DNA from: an uncultured Actinomycetes bacterium
GTDB lineage: Bacteria; Actinomycetota; Thermoleophilia; Solirubrobacterales; 70-9
Direction: 5' to 3'
Length of the DNA: 5,216 nt
NCBI GenBank assembly: GCA_946886425.1
Contig: CAMPIP010000170.1
Coordinates: 1-5,216 of the forward strand
Every line of letters begins with the position of its first letter. The stretch's first letter is position 1. Both the position numbers and the translations under genes were made by a program. Under the pieces are notes generated by a model. The model was not told the DNA's origin. It made no database searches and worked only from the letters and a program-made list of their open reading frames with translations. Shown here piece after piece: positions 1 to 4,431 of the stretch.

Positions 1-534
1 CTCCTGCGCCGCGCCGACGAGCGCCCGGGCGATCAGCTCGACTTCGAGCGAGGTCGACGCCCAGGAGCCCAGGGCGCCGGCGACGCCCGCGCGGATCACC
101 TCCGCCAGCCGGGCGATGAGGGCGCGGCGGGCGGCCTCGATCGCCGGGCTGACGCCGACGACCTCGACGAGGAGGATCCGGGCGCGGCGGGGATCGCCGG
201 TCAGGGAATGGACGACCGCGCGTGACGCCGCGTCGATCGCTGGCTCGGGTTCGGTCGCGACCAGCTCGATCGCCGGTCCGACCGCGACCACGAGGTCGGC
301 GACGATCCGCTGCGCCAGCGCGACCAGCAGCGCTTCCTTGTCGGCGAACGACTCGTAGAAGTAGCGCTCGGTCAGGCCCGCCTCGCGGCAGACGTCGCGC
401 ACGCGCGAGTTGGCGAAACCGCGCCCGGAGAACACCTCCAGGGCGGCGTCGAGCAGGCGCTCGCGGCGCTCCGCGACTCGCTGCTCCGGGCTGATCCCCC
501 GCCACGGGCGGACGGGCTCAGACGGGGGCGTCAT
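1..534 (-). CDS. TetR-family transcriptional regulator (3' end cut by window edge)
   Basis: A reading frame from ATG at 534-532 stays open to the left edge and gives 178 residues. TetR proteins are usually about 200 residues, so little is missing. After a Pro/Arg-rich start, residues 22-36 form helix 1 (RRERLLDAALEVFS). The helix-turn-helix follows at about residues 44-63, with R-V-R-D-V-C-R-E-A-G-L-T and then the family signature E-R-Y-F-Y-E-S-F and D-K-E-A-L (65-69). The remainder is the variable helical ligand-binding and dimerisation domain, so the effector cannot be named. As a class, these proteins bind palindromic operators and release DNA on ligand binding. No Shine-Dalgarno sequence precedes this ATG, so translation may be leaderless or the start may differ. 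A 12-bp palindrome lies 6 nt upstream of the ATG and could be an autoregulatory operator. Target genes probably lie outside the window. Confidence 0.9.
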   Translation of the reverse strand, partial: MTPPSEPVRPWRGISPEQRVAERRERLLDAALEVFSGRGFANSRVRDVCREAGLTERYFYESFADKEALLVALAQRIVADLVVAVGPAIELVATEPEPAIDAASRAVVHSLTGDPRRARILLVEVVGVSPAIEAARRALIARLAEVIRAGVAGALGSWASTSLEVELIARALVGAAQE

Positions 535-800
535 ATCGGTTCAAGTTCTTGACCACGGCCGATGTCAGGAACATACAAGATGACAACGGCGGAAGTCGAC
601 AACGGTCACACCGTGAGAGCGGCCTTCCCGCGCCAGCCACGAGCCCGCTCAAGCAGGCAGCTCGAGGCGCTATCGCGCCAGTAACGCAGTTCGGGGGGCG
701 CCAGCCTGAGCTTCCATTCACGGCCCGCGCGACTCCGTGCGCGACGGTGCGCTGCCGCCGGGGGCACTTTGCTTATGCGGCGCGACAACCCCTTGAACGA
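535..800. other. Non-coding spacer between the TetR gene and the tRNA
   Basis: No convincing gene is seen here; the open frames that cross it run into the tRNA and give arginine-rich or tRNA-derived peptides. It holds the palindromes near 541-574. It also has the 8-mer GACAACGG at 582-589 and again at 598-605 (16-nt period), with a one-mismatch copy GACCACGG at 551-558. A small inverted repeat ACGGT-CAC-ACCGT lies at 602-614. These may belong to a control region for the regulator, but no clear -35/-10 pair was found. Confidence 0.5.
538..554. promoter_or_regulatory. Candidate operator palindrome upstream of the TetR gene
   Basis: Positions 541-552 read TCAAG-TT-CTTGA, a perfect inverted repeat. 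Allowing one bulged T, the arms extend to GG at 538-539 and CC at 553-554. It lies immediately upstream of the regulator's start codon, where TetR proteins often bind to repress themselves. A second short inverted repeat, ATGT-N5-ACAT, lies at 562-574. Assignment to this regulator is inferred from position only. Confidence 0.3.
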
Positions 801-827
801 CGAAATCCCGCCGAGGGCGGGATTTCG
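801..827 (-). terminator. Intrinsic terminator downstream of tRNA-Gly
   Basis: CGAAATCCCGCC (801-812) and GGCGGGATTTCG (816-827) are perfect 12-bp complementary arms around a 3-nt GAG loop. The hairpin starts 5 nt beyond the 3' end of the tRNA on the minus strand. Its outer arms are A-rich then T-rich, so the descending arm supplies a short TTT before CG and then TCGTT. The U tract is weak but the stem is strong and its position is right for ending the tRNA transcript. Because of the symmetry it could also stop transcription from the other direction. Confidence 0.8.
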
Positions 828-832
828 CGAGA

Positions 833-906
833 AGCGGCTGATCGGATTCGAACCGACGACCTTCTGCATGGCAAGCAGACGCTCTAGCCAGCTGAGCTAC
901 AGCCGC
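833..906 (-). tRNA. tRNA-Gly (anticodon GCC)
   Basis: The minus strand folds as a full cloverleaf. The acceptor arms GCGGCTG and CAGCCGC give seven pairs. The D stem is GCTC/GAGC with a 9-nt loop. The anticodon stem TCTGC/GCAGA encloses the loop TTGCCAT, giving anticodon GCC, which reads GGC and GGT. The T stem is GTCGG/CCGAT (one G-U pair) around TTCGAAT. The discriminator base is U (position 833), as expected for bacterial tRNA-Gly. CCA is not encoded and must be added after transcription. It stands alone, with a possible promoter box 11 nt upstream and a terminator 5 nt downstream. Confidence 0.97.
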
Positions 907-917
907 ACAGGTCGCGC

Positions 918-946
918 ATTCTATCCGAGGAAGCGCGAGCCGTGGC
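918..946 (-). promoter_or_regulatory. Probable promoter of tRNA-Gly
   Basis: On the minus strand TAGAAT (923-918) matches the -10 consensus at five of six positions. It ends 11 nt before the tRNA 5' end, leaving a leader of only a few nucleotides for RNase P to remove. The hexamer 17 nt further upstream (946-941, GCCACG) does not resemble TTGACA, so the -35 is weak or unconventional. The whole interval 921-946 is shared with the 3' end of the gene remnant at 1626-1651. Confidence 0.45.
921..946 (-). repeat. Direct repeat copy 1 (26 nt), within the tRNA-Gly promoter region
   Basis: Positions 921-946 match 1626-1651 at 24 of 26 bases, including an identical 19-nt core AGGAAGCGCGAGCCGTGGC (928-946). 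On the minus strand both copies encode H-G-S-R-F-L-G-stop, and both mismatches are at synonymous third positions (CTC/CTG and GGA/GGG). This copy also spans the tRNA promoter box. Confidence 0.8.
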
Positions 947-1136
947 CCCCAGCGGCTCGGTCGTGCGCGATCGCCGTCCCGCGCGACGGCAGCGATCCTC
1001 GGAGGCGCTCGCGGCCGAGCCGCAGGAGAACGGGAGGAACGGGCCGCACGATGCCGAAGCCTGGCCTCCCCGACCCCAGCGGGTCGGCATCAGCCGGGAA
1101 GATGAAAACCAAGGCTGCAAGAAGGGATCCGGATAA

Positions 1137-1280
1137 CAGGCAGCGTCCAGATCGACGGCTTCCGGCGCGATCCCGTGGCCTCCCCCGAACGGCACCTACG
1201 AAGCCAGCGCCAACCTCGAGAACGATTCTCTGTACGCGCTGGAAATCGAATCGACGATCGAGAAGCTCGAACTTCCATGA
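1137..1280 (+). pseudogene. Possible 3' end of a decayed gene
   Basis: The frame ending in TGA at 1278-1280 reads N-G-T-Y-E-A-S-A-N-L-E-N-D-S-L-Y-A-L-E-I, then E-S-T-I-E-K-L-E-L-P and stop. This is acidic and helix-compatible, unlike the Arg/Ser/Pro composition of shadow frames, and about 70% of its third positions are G or C. The frame is open only back to a TAA at 1134, and no good start codon is present. Just upstream another frame reads I-T-G-S-V-Q-I-D-G-F-R-R-D-P-V (1133-1177), so the fragments could be one gene broken by frameshifts. I do not recognise the family. It meets the minus-strand gene at 1286 tail to tail. This is a weak call. Confidence 0.22.
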
Positions 1281-1285
1281 GCCGC

Positions 1286-1600
1286 TTAAAGGACCGAACG
1301 CAGGACGAGCATCCCTTGGTGCGAGACCAGGTGCTCGAGGTCGTCCGCCAGGCGTTGGACGTGTTCGCTCCCCTGCTGCTCGAACCGCTCGACTGCGTTG
1401 ATCTCGGCGATCAGCACGTAGTCGGCTTCGTCAATCGCCTGCCCGGGCACGTCGGACGGCCGCATCAGGCGCCAATTCGACACCGTGTCCAGCGACCCGC
1501 GGACGATGTCGCGGTCCCCCGCCATCAGATTTTCGAAATCCTCGGCCAACTCCGGCGAGCGGAGCCGAAACCAGATGAGAAGGGTTGCGTGGGGGATCAT
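1286..1600 (-). CDS. Small protein of unknown function, possible ferredoxin-like alpha+beta fold
   Basis: This 104-residue protein starts at ATG 1600-1598 and ends at TAA 1288-1286. The composition is balanced and protein-like. It opens with a hydrophobic strand, H-A-T-L-L-I-W-F-R-L. A helix follows (P-E-L-A-E-D-F-E-N-L-M-A), then D-Y-V-L-I-A-E-I as a second strand, a helix with E-R-F-E-Q-Q-G-S-E-H-V-Q-R-L, and a final strand M-L-V-L-R-S-V-L. This beta-alpha-beta order and length suggest a small dimeric alpha/beta-barrel or ferredoxin-like protein (as in ABM/Dabb families), but no catalytic motif confirms this, so the fold is inference. There is no cysteine, signal peptide or membrane segment. 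The Shine-Dalgarno sequence is weak; AGG lies about 8 nt before the ATG. The stop of the frameshifted remnant lies 25 nt upstream, so the two may once have been co-transcribed. Confidence 0.75.
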   Translation of the reverse strand: MIPHATLLIWFRLRSPELAEDFENLMAGDRDIVRGSLDTVSNWRLMRPSDVPGQAIDEADYVLIAEINAVERFEQQGSEHVQRLADDLEHLVSHQGMLVLRSVL

Positions 1601-1625
1601 TCGCGAAGCCTAGCCGCCGATCGGG

Positions 1626-1651
1626 CTACCCCAGGAAGCGCGAGCCGTGGC
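1626..1651 (-). repeat. Direct repeat copy 2 (26 nt), 3' end of the gene remnant
   Basis: This is the partner of 921-946, about 705 nt away in the same orientation. The identical 19-nt core is at 1633-1651. It encodes the last seven residues and the stop of the remnant at 1626-1822. Similarity fades outside the 26 nt. Confidence 0.8.
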
Positions 1652-1822
1652 GGAAGAAGCCGCGCGGGACGGGGACTTCGATCTTGTAGCGGAGCGCTGC
1701 CCCTGATTGCCGATTCGAAGTTGCCGCAAAATTCCCAGCGAAACCGGTAGCGGACGTCGACGACCTGGGCGCCGCTGACCTCGAGGGCGTTCGGCAGGCC
1801 CGCCCAGCGTCACGATCCGCAT
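1626..1822 (-). pseudogene. Frameshifted remnant of a small gene (about 64 codons)
   Basis: An ATG at 1822-1820 has AAGG 7 nt upstream, a usable ribosome-binding site. Translation begins M-R-I-V-T-L, but the same frame then becomes arginine-rich. A protein-like reading continues in a second frame (A-G-L-P-N-A-L-E-V-S-G-A-Q-V-V-D-V-R, then Y-R-F-R-W-E-F-C-G-N-F-E-S-A-I-R). It then moves to a third frame (A-A-L-R-Y-K-I-E-V-P-V-P-R-G-F-F-R-H-G-S, then R-F-L-G and TAG at 1628-1626). Each block keeps G/C-rich third positions in its own frame. Removing one G near 1799-1805 and one near 1700-1703 restores a single 64-residue frame. The sequence shows the shifts; whether they are real decay, a sequencing or assembly error, or programmed shifting cannot be told here. 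I do not recognise the family. The remnant is divergent from the 1870 gene. Confidence 0.55.
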
Positions 1823-1869
1823 CAAACGACCTTAACCGGTGATGAGGCACGGACGGTAGCTTTCAGCGA

Positions 1870-3255
1870 ATGCTCTTCCGCCAGATCATCCACGAGGATC
1901 TCGGCTGCGCCTCCTACCTGGTCGCCGACCGCGAATCCGGCGTCGCCGTCGTCGTCGACCCGCAGTGGGACGTCGAGCCCTACCGGCGGCTGGCCCGCCT
2001 GCACGGGGTGCGGATCGGGCACGTGCTGGAGACCCACAACCACGCCGACCACGTCTCCGGGCACGGTCGGCTCGCGCACGGGACCGGGGCGACGATCCAC
2101 ATCCACGAGCTGGCCGCGGCCGAGTACGACCACGAGCCGTTCGCCGACGGCTGGGTGCTGGAGCTGGGAGACCTGCGGGTCGAGGCGATCCACTCGCCCG
2201 GCCACCGCCCCGAGCACACCTGCTTCCTGCTCTCCGACGCCAGCCGCGGCGGCGAGCCCTGGGCGCTCCTGACCGGCGACTCGATCTTCATCGGCGACGT
2301 AGCCCGTCCCGACCTCGCGGTCGAGCCGCGCGAGGGCGCCGCCGACATGTTTCGCTCCCTGCACGAGCGCCTGCTGACCCTGCCCGACGAGGTCGAGGTC
2401 TGGCCCGGCCACCTCGGCGGCTCGCTCTGCGGCGGCTCCGGGCTCGACCTCAAGACCTCCTCGACGATCGGCTTCGAGCGCCGTCACAACCGCGCCCTGG
2501 CGATCGCCGACGAGGCGACCTTCGTCGCCGAGGCGGTCGGCTCGCTCGGCGACAAACCGCCGAACGTCGAGCGGATCGTCTCGCTCAACCGCGGCCCCCT
2601 GGTCGACCACTTCGGCACCCCGGCGGCGATGACCCCGCACGAAGTCGAGGAGGCCGTCGCCGGTGGCGCGGTCGTCATCGACGGCCGCACCAACGACCAG
2701 TTCGACGAAGCCCATATCCCCGGCGCCCTCAGCACCTCCGCCTACGACACCGGCTTCGCGACCAAGGTCTCGCGGGTCGCCCCGCCCGGCGCCGACGTGA
2801 TCGTCGTCGCCGGCTCCGACGGCGACGAGCGCGACGCCGCCGAGCTGCTCGCCTCGGTCGGGATGCCCGTCCGCGGCTTCCTCGAGGGCGGGATGACCGC
2901 CTGGCGCACCGAGGAGCGCCCGATCGAGCGGATCGAGTTGATCGACCCGGAGGAGCTCGCCAAGCGTCTGGACGGGCCCGGGGCCCCGCTGGTGCTCGAT
3001 GTCCGCAACGACGCCGAGTACGCAGCGGAGCACATCCCGGGCTCCGTCCACATCCCCTACGGGGAGCTAAACGACCGCCATGGCGAGCTGCCCCGTGAGC
3101 GGCCGATCGCGACGATCTGCCGCGGCGGCAAGCGCAGCGGCCTCGCCGCCTCGATCCTGCGGCGCCAGGGCTTCGCCGGCGTCGTCCACGTCGGTCGCGG
3201 CGTCGGGGTCTGGCGGCAGGGCGGTCATCCCGTCGAGAGCGCGCCCCCTACTTGA
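1870..3255 (+). CDS. CstB-like persulfide dioxygenase-sulfurtransferase (MBL + two rhodanese domains)
   Basis: The 461-residue protein has three domains. Residues 1 to about 245 are a metallo-beta-lactamase fold with T-H-N-H-A-D-H (H56, H58, D60, H61), S-P-G-H-R-P-E-H (H112), G-D-S-I-F-I-G-D-V (D137) and W-P-G-H-L-G-G-S-L-C-G (H181, C187). This is the pattern of ETHE1-type iron persulfide dioxygenases and glyoxalase-II relatives. Residues about 255-350 are a rhodanese fold whose active loop (near A314-G-S-D-G-D-E) has no cysteine. Residues about 357-456 are a second rhodanese domain with the loop C-R-G-G-K-R-S and candidate sulfur-carrying Cys417. Staphylococcal CstB has the same order: dioxygenase, pseudo-rhodanese, rhodanese. 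By analogy it would oxidise low-molecular-weight persulfide to sulfite and pass sulfane sulfur on to give thiosulfate, in the cytoplasm. The ATG gives the N-terminus typical of the family (M-L-F-R-Q-I-I-H-E-D-L-G-C-A-S-Y), though its ribosome-binding site is weak. No CsoR/CstR-type regulator is nearby. A simpler hydrolase role cannot be excluded. Confidence 0.9.
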   Translation: MLFRQIIHEDLGCASYLVADRESGVAVVVDPQWDVEPYRRLARLHGVRIGHVLETHNHADHVSGHGRLAHGTGATIHIHELAAAEYDHEPFADGWVLELGDLRVEAIHSPGHRPEHTCFLLSDASRGGEPWALLTGDSIFIGDVARPDLAVEPREGAADMFRSLHERLLTLPDEVEVWPGHLGGSLCGGSGLDLKTSSTIGFERRHNRALAIADEATFVAEAVGSLGDKPPNVERIVSLNRGPLVDHFGTPAAMTPHEVEEAVAGGAVVIDGRTNDQFDEAHIPGALSTSAYDTGFATKVSRVAPPGADVIVVAGSDGDERDAAELLASVGMPVRGFLEGGMTAWRTEERPIERIELIDPEELAKRLDGPGAPLVLDVRNDAEYAAEHIPGSVHIPYGELNDRHGELPRERPIATICRGGKRSGLAASILRRQGFAGVVHVGRGVGVWRQGGHPVESAPPT

Positions 3256-3829
3256 CGGGCGAGTAGATCGGGCCGGAACTGGTCCTCGCCTCGCTGCTGG
3301 TGCTCGAGGAGACCGGGGTGCAGATCGCGGTGACGGTCATCGTCTGTCCGTCGCCGCCACTCCAGCCGGTCGCCGTCCAGCCGCCGCGATCCTCGGTCGG
3401 CCCGCTGTCGTTGACGTAGGCAATGTTGTCGTCGCTGACGGTCGCGCCGCCGCCGATCACCTTCTGACCCGCAGGGCAGATCGCCGTCCCGCTCGGACCG
3501 ACCATCCCTCCCCTGCCAAGCGAAACGATCACGGAGGCGTAGTGCACCGCACCGAGCGAGCTGGCGGCGACGCCGGTGAGGCTGCTGCCGACGACCTGCT
3601 TCCCGGTCAGCGAGCCGGCCCTGATCTGCCTCCCGGTGATCGCGTTCGGCTTGATCTGCTTCGCCGTGACGCTCTTTGGCTTCAACCGGTTACCCGGCAG
3701 CGACTTGGCCTTGATCTGCTTGCCGTTGATCTTGTTGCTGGCGGCGTAGACCCCGCCCCCCATGGCCAGGAACAGGGCGATGACCGCGATCACGTTCGAG
3801 AACGTGATCGCCTTCCTGATGCGACTCAC
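3248..3829 (-). CDS. Exported or membrane-anchored protein with five decapeptide repeats
   Basis: The 193-residue protein starts at GTG 3829-3827, chosen because a perfect AAGGAGG lies 4 nt upstream. Residues 1-6 are basic and 8-30 are a hydrophobic segment ending G-G-G-V-Y-A-A, so it is probably exported by Sec, either cleaved after Ala or kept as an anchor. Residues 36-85 are five tandem 10-residue units, from G-K-Q-I-K-A-K-S-L-P to G-K-Q-V-V-G-S-S-L-T. The consensus is G/A-x-Q-I-K-x-x-S-L-T. A Gly/Ser/Thr-rich beta-type domain follows, containing C118 (A-I-C-P-A-G) and C170 (T-A-I-C-T-P), a plausible disulfide pair outside the cell, with the motif V-I-G-G-G-A-T-V between them. From memory, such proteins form large paralogous families in Thermoleophilia; no function is established. 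Its stop overlaps the convergent gene ending at 3255 by 8 nt. Confidence 0.88.
   Translation of the reverse strand: MSRIRKAITFSNVIAVIALFLAMGGGVYAASNKINGKQIKAKSLPGNRLKPKSVTAKQIKPNAITGRQIRAGSLTGKQVVGSSLTGVAASSLGAVHYASVIVSLGRGGMVGPSGTAICPAGQKVIGGGATVSDDNIAYVNDSGPTEDRGGWTATGWSGGDGQTMTVTAICTPVSSSTSSEARTSSGPIYSPVK
3575..3724 (-). repeat. Five tandem 30-bp coding repeats (decapeptide units)
   Basis: Codons 36-85 of the exported protein fall into five consecutive 30-bp units encoding G-K-Q-I-K-A-K-S-L-P, G-N-R-L-K-P-K-S-V-T, A-K-Q-I-K-P-N-A-I-T, G-R-Q-I-R-A-G-S-L-T and G-K-Q-V-V-G-S-S-L-T. Protein similarity is clear, while the DNA copies have diverged except for stretches such as CTTGATCTGCTT. That fits an old duplication held by selection on the protein. 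Confidence 0.8.
3786..3811. repeat. Perfect 12-bp inverted repeat inside the signal-peptide codons
   Basis: GCGATCACGTTC (3786-3797) and GAACGTGATCGC (3800-3811) are exact reverse complements with only GA between them. The site lies in the codons for A-I-T-F-S-N-V-I-A, residues 7-15 of the exported protein, and begins 19 nt into the reading frame. In RNA it could form an 11-bp stem closed by a 4-nt loop. It could equally be a DNA-binding site. Confidence 0.85.
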
Positions 3830-3833
3830 ACAG

Positions 3834-3840
3834 CCTCCTT
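3834..3840 (-). promoter_or_regulatory. Strong ribosome-binding site setting a GTG start
   Basis: AAGGAGG on the minus strand is complementary to the 16S rRNA 3' end and lies 4 nt before GTG at 3829-3827. It is the best Shine-Dalgarno sequence in the window. It fixes the start at a GTG, since no ATG lies at a better distance. Confidence 0.85.
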
Positions 3841-3867
3841 GTCGGCTATTTGCGATTGAGAATGCTG

Positions 3868-3887
3868 CGAGTACTTATCAGTATTCG
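3868..3887. promoter_or_regulatory. Inverted repeat in an AT-rich leader, possible operator or promoter
   Basis: CGAGTACT (3868-3875) and AGTATTCG (3880-3887) are inverted repeats with one mismatch around TATC. The site lies 39-58 nt upstream of the GTG start of the exported protein, in an unusually AT-rich patch, the expected place for its promoter. No convincing -35/-10 pair could be fixed, so this is a positional inference. Confidence 0.3.
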
Positions 3888-3894
3888 AGGCAAT

Positions 3895-3910
3895 GGGGTC
3901 GCCCGACCCT
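3895..3910 (-). other. Small hairpin immediately after the VOC gene stop
   Basis: GGGTCG (3896-3901) and CGACCC (3904-3909) are perfect 6-bp arms with a 2-nt centre, directly after the TGA at 3912-3910. There is no T tract, so it is at best a weak terminator or an mRNA 3'-end stabiliser. It lies between the VOC gene and the leader of the exported-protein gene. Confidence 0.3.
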
Positions 3911-4422
3911 CAAGGCGACTGGCTTTCCAGGTCCGCCATCAGGTTCTGCAGATCCAGCGGGCGCACGAACATCTCGACCTTGGCGCCGGGCTGAGGCTCC
4001 GGCCAGTCCTCCTTGGGCCGGTCCCAGTACAGCTCGATCCCGTTGCCGTCGGGGTCGGATAGGTAGAGCGCCTCGCTGACCCCGTGGTCGGAGGCGCCCT
4101 CGATCGGGACGTCGGCGTCGATGAGCCGCCGCAAGGCATCGGCGAGCGCCGCCCGGGTCGGGTAGCGGATCGCCACGTGGTAGAGGCCGGTCGTCCCCGG
4201 CGGGGGCGGCGAGCCGCCCTTCGACTGCCAGGAGTTGAGGCCGATGTGGTGGTGGTAGCCGCCGGCGGAGACGAAGGCGGCGTCCTCGCCGTAGCGCTGC
4301 ATCAGCTCGAAGCCGAGCACCCCGCAGTAGAACTCGAGGGCGCGGTCGACGTCGGCGACCCTGAGGTGGACGTGGCCGATGTCGACCCCGGCGTCGATCG
4401 GCTTGGCCGCACGCTCGGGCAT
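3910..4422 (-). CDS. VOC-superfamily protein, catechol-2,3-dioxygenase (CatE)-like
   Basis: The 170-residue soluble protein has two beta-alpha-beta3 modules of the vicinal-oxygen-chelate fold. The first begins I-G-H-V-H-L-R-V-A-D (15-24), with D-R-A-L-E-F-Y and V-L-G-F-E-L. The second begins G-L-Y-H-V-A-I-R-Y-P (79-88), with D-P-D-G-N-G-I-E-L-Y-W-D (123-134). Expected metal ligands are H17, H82 and E130, the 2-His-1-Glu set of extradiol dioxygenases and glyoxalases. The blocks Y-H-H-H-I-G-L-N and G-G-S-P-P-P-P-G-T-T-G-L-Y-H are, from memory, typical of Bacillus CatE-type proteins annotated as catechol 2,3-dioxygenases. The substrate here is unproven and an Fe(II)-dependent ring cleavage is only inferred. 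The ATG at 4422-4420 lies 9 nt after the RNase HI stop, so the two are probably co-transcribed. The GGCGGG that could serve as ribosome-binding site lies in the end of that upstream gene. Confidence 0.88.
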   Translation of the reverse strand: MPERAAKPIDAGVDIGHVHLRVADVDRALEFYCGVLGFELMQRYGEDAAFVSAGGYHHHIGLNSWQSKGGSPPPPGTTGLYHVAIRYPTRAALADALRRLIDADVPIEGASDHGVSEALYLSDPDGNGIELYWDRPKEDWPEPQPGAKVEMFVRPLDLQNLMADLESQSP

Positions 4423-4431
4423 GCGACGAGA

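Larger units (their letters stand above)
907..1285. other. Gene-poor stretch with probable decayed coding fragments
   Basis: No intact gene can be supported in these 379 nt. The left end carries the tRNA promoter box. The right part contains short plus-strand runs with protein-like composition in three different frames (described separately), ending in a stop at 1278-1280. The longer open frames here are Arg/Ser/Pro-rich, as expected by chance in GC-rich DNA. The minus-strand frame ending in GSRFLG and a stop at 921 shares its last codons with the remnant at 1626-1822. Confidence 0.5.

Noticed and set aside
833..946. tRNA-Gly as an integration (att) site with the 26-nt repeat as its partner
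   Set aside because: The repeat lies in the 5' flank and not in the 3' half of the tRNA. No integrase is present and no copy of the tRNA 3' end was found in the window.
549..1401. Open frames crossing the tRNA on both strands, giving peptides such as L-I-G-F-E-P-T-T-F-C and V-G-S-N-P-I-S-R-F
   Set aside because: These are translations of the tRNA-Gly gene and its flanks, a familiar annotation artefact. The cloverleaf is complete, and the rest of each peptide is Arg/Pro/Ser-rich.
1822..3051. 409-codon minus-strand frame opposite the MBL-rhodanese gene
   Set aside because: It is antisense to a well-supported gene. Its Asp/Gly/Val/Arg-rich composition is what a GC-rich coding strand yields in the complementary frame, and no domain is recognisable.
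1965..3098. 377-codon plus-strand frame inside the MBL-rhodanese gene
   Set aside because: Over 40% arginine and alanine with no domain signature: an out-of-frame shadow of the real gene.
3575..3724. The regular 30-bp units as a CRISPR-like array
   Set aside because: The units are contiguous, without spacers, in frame, and encode a conserved decapeptide in a protein with a good start and stop.
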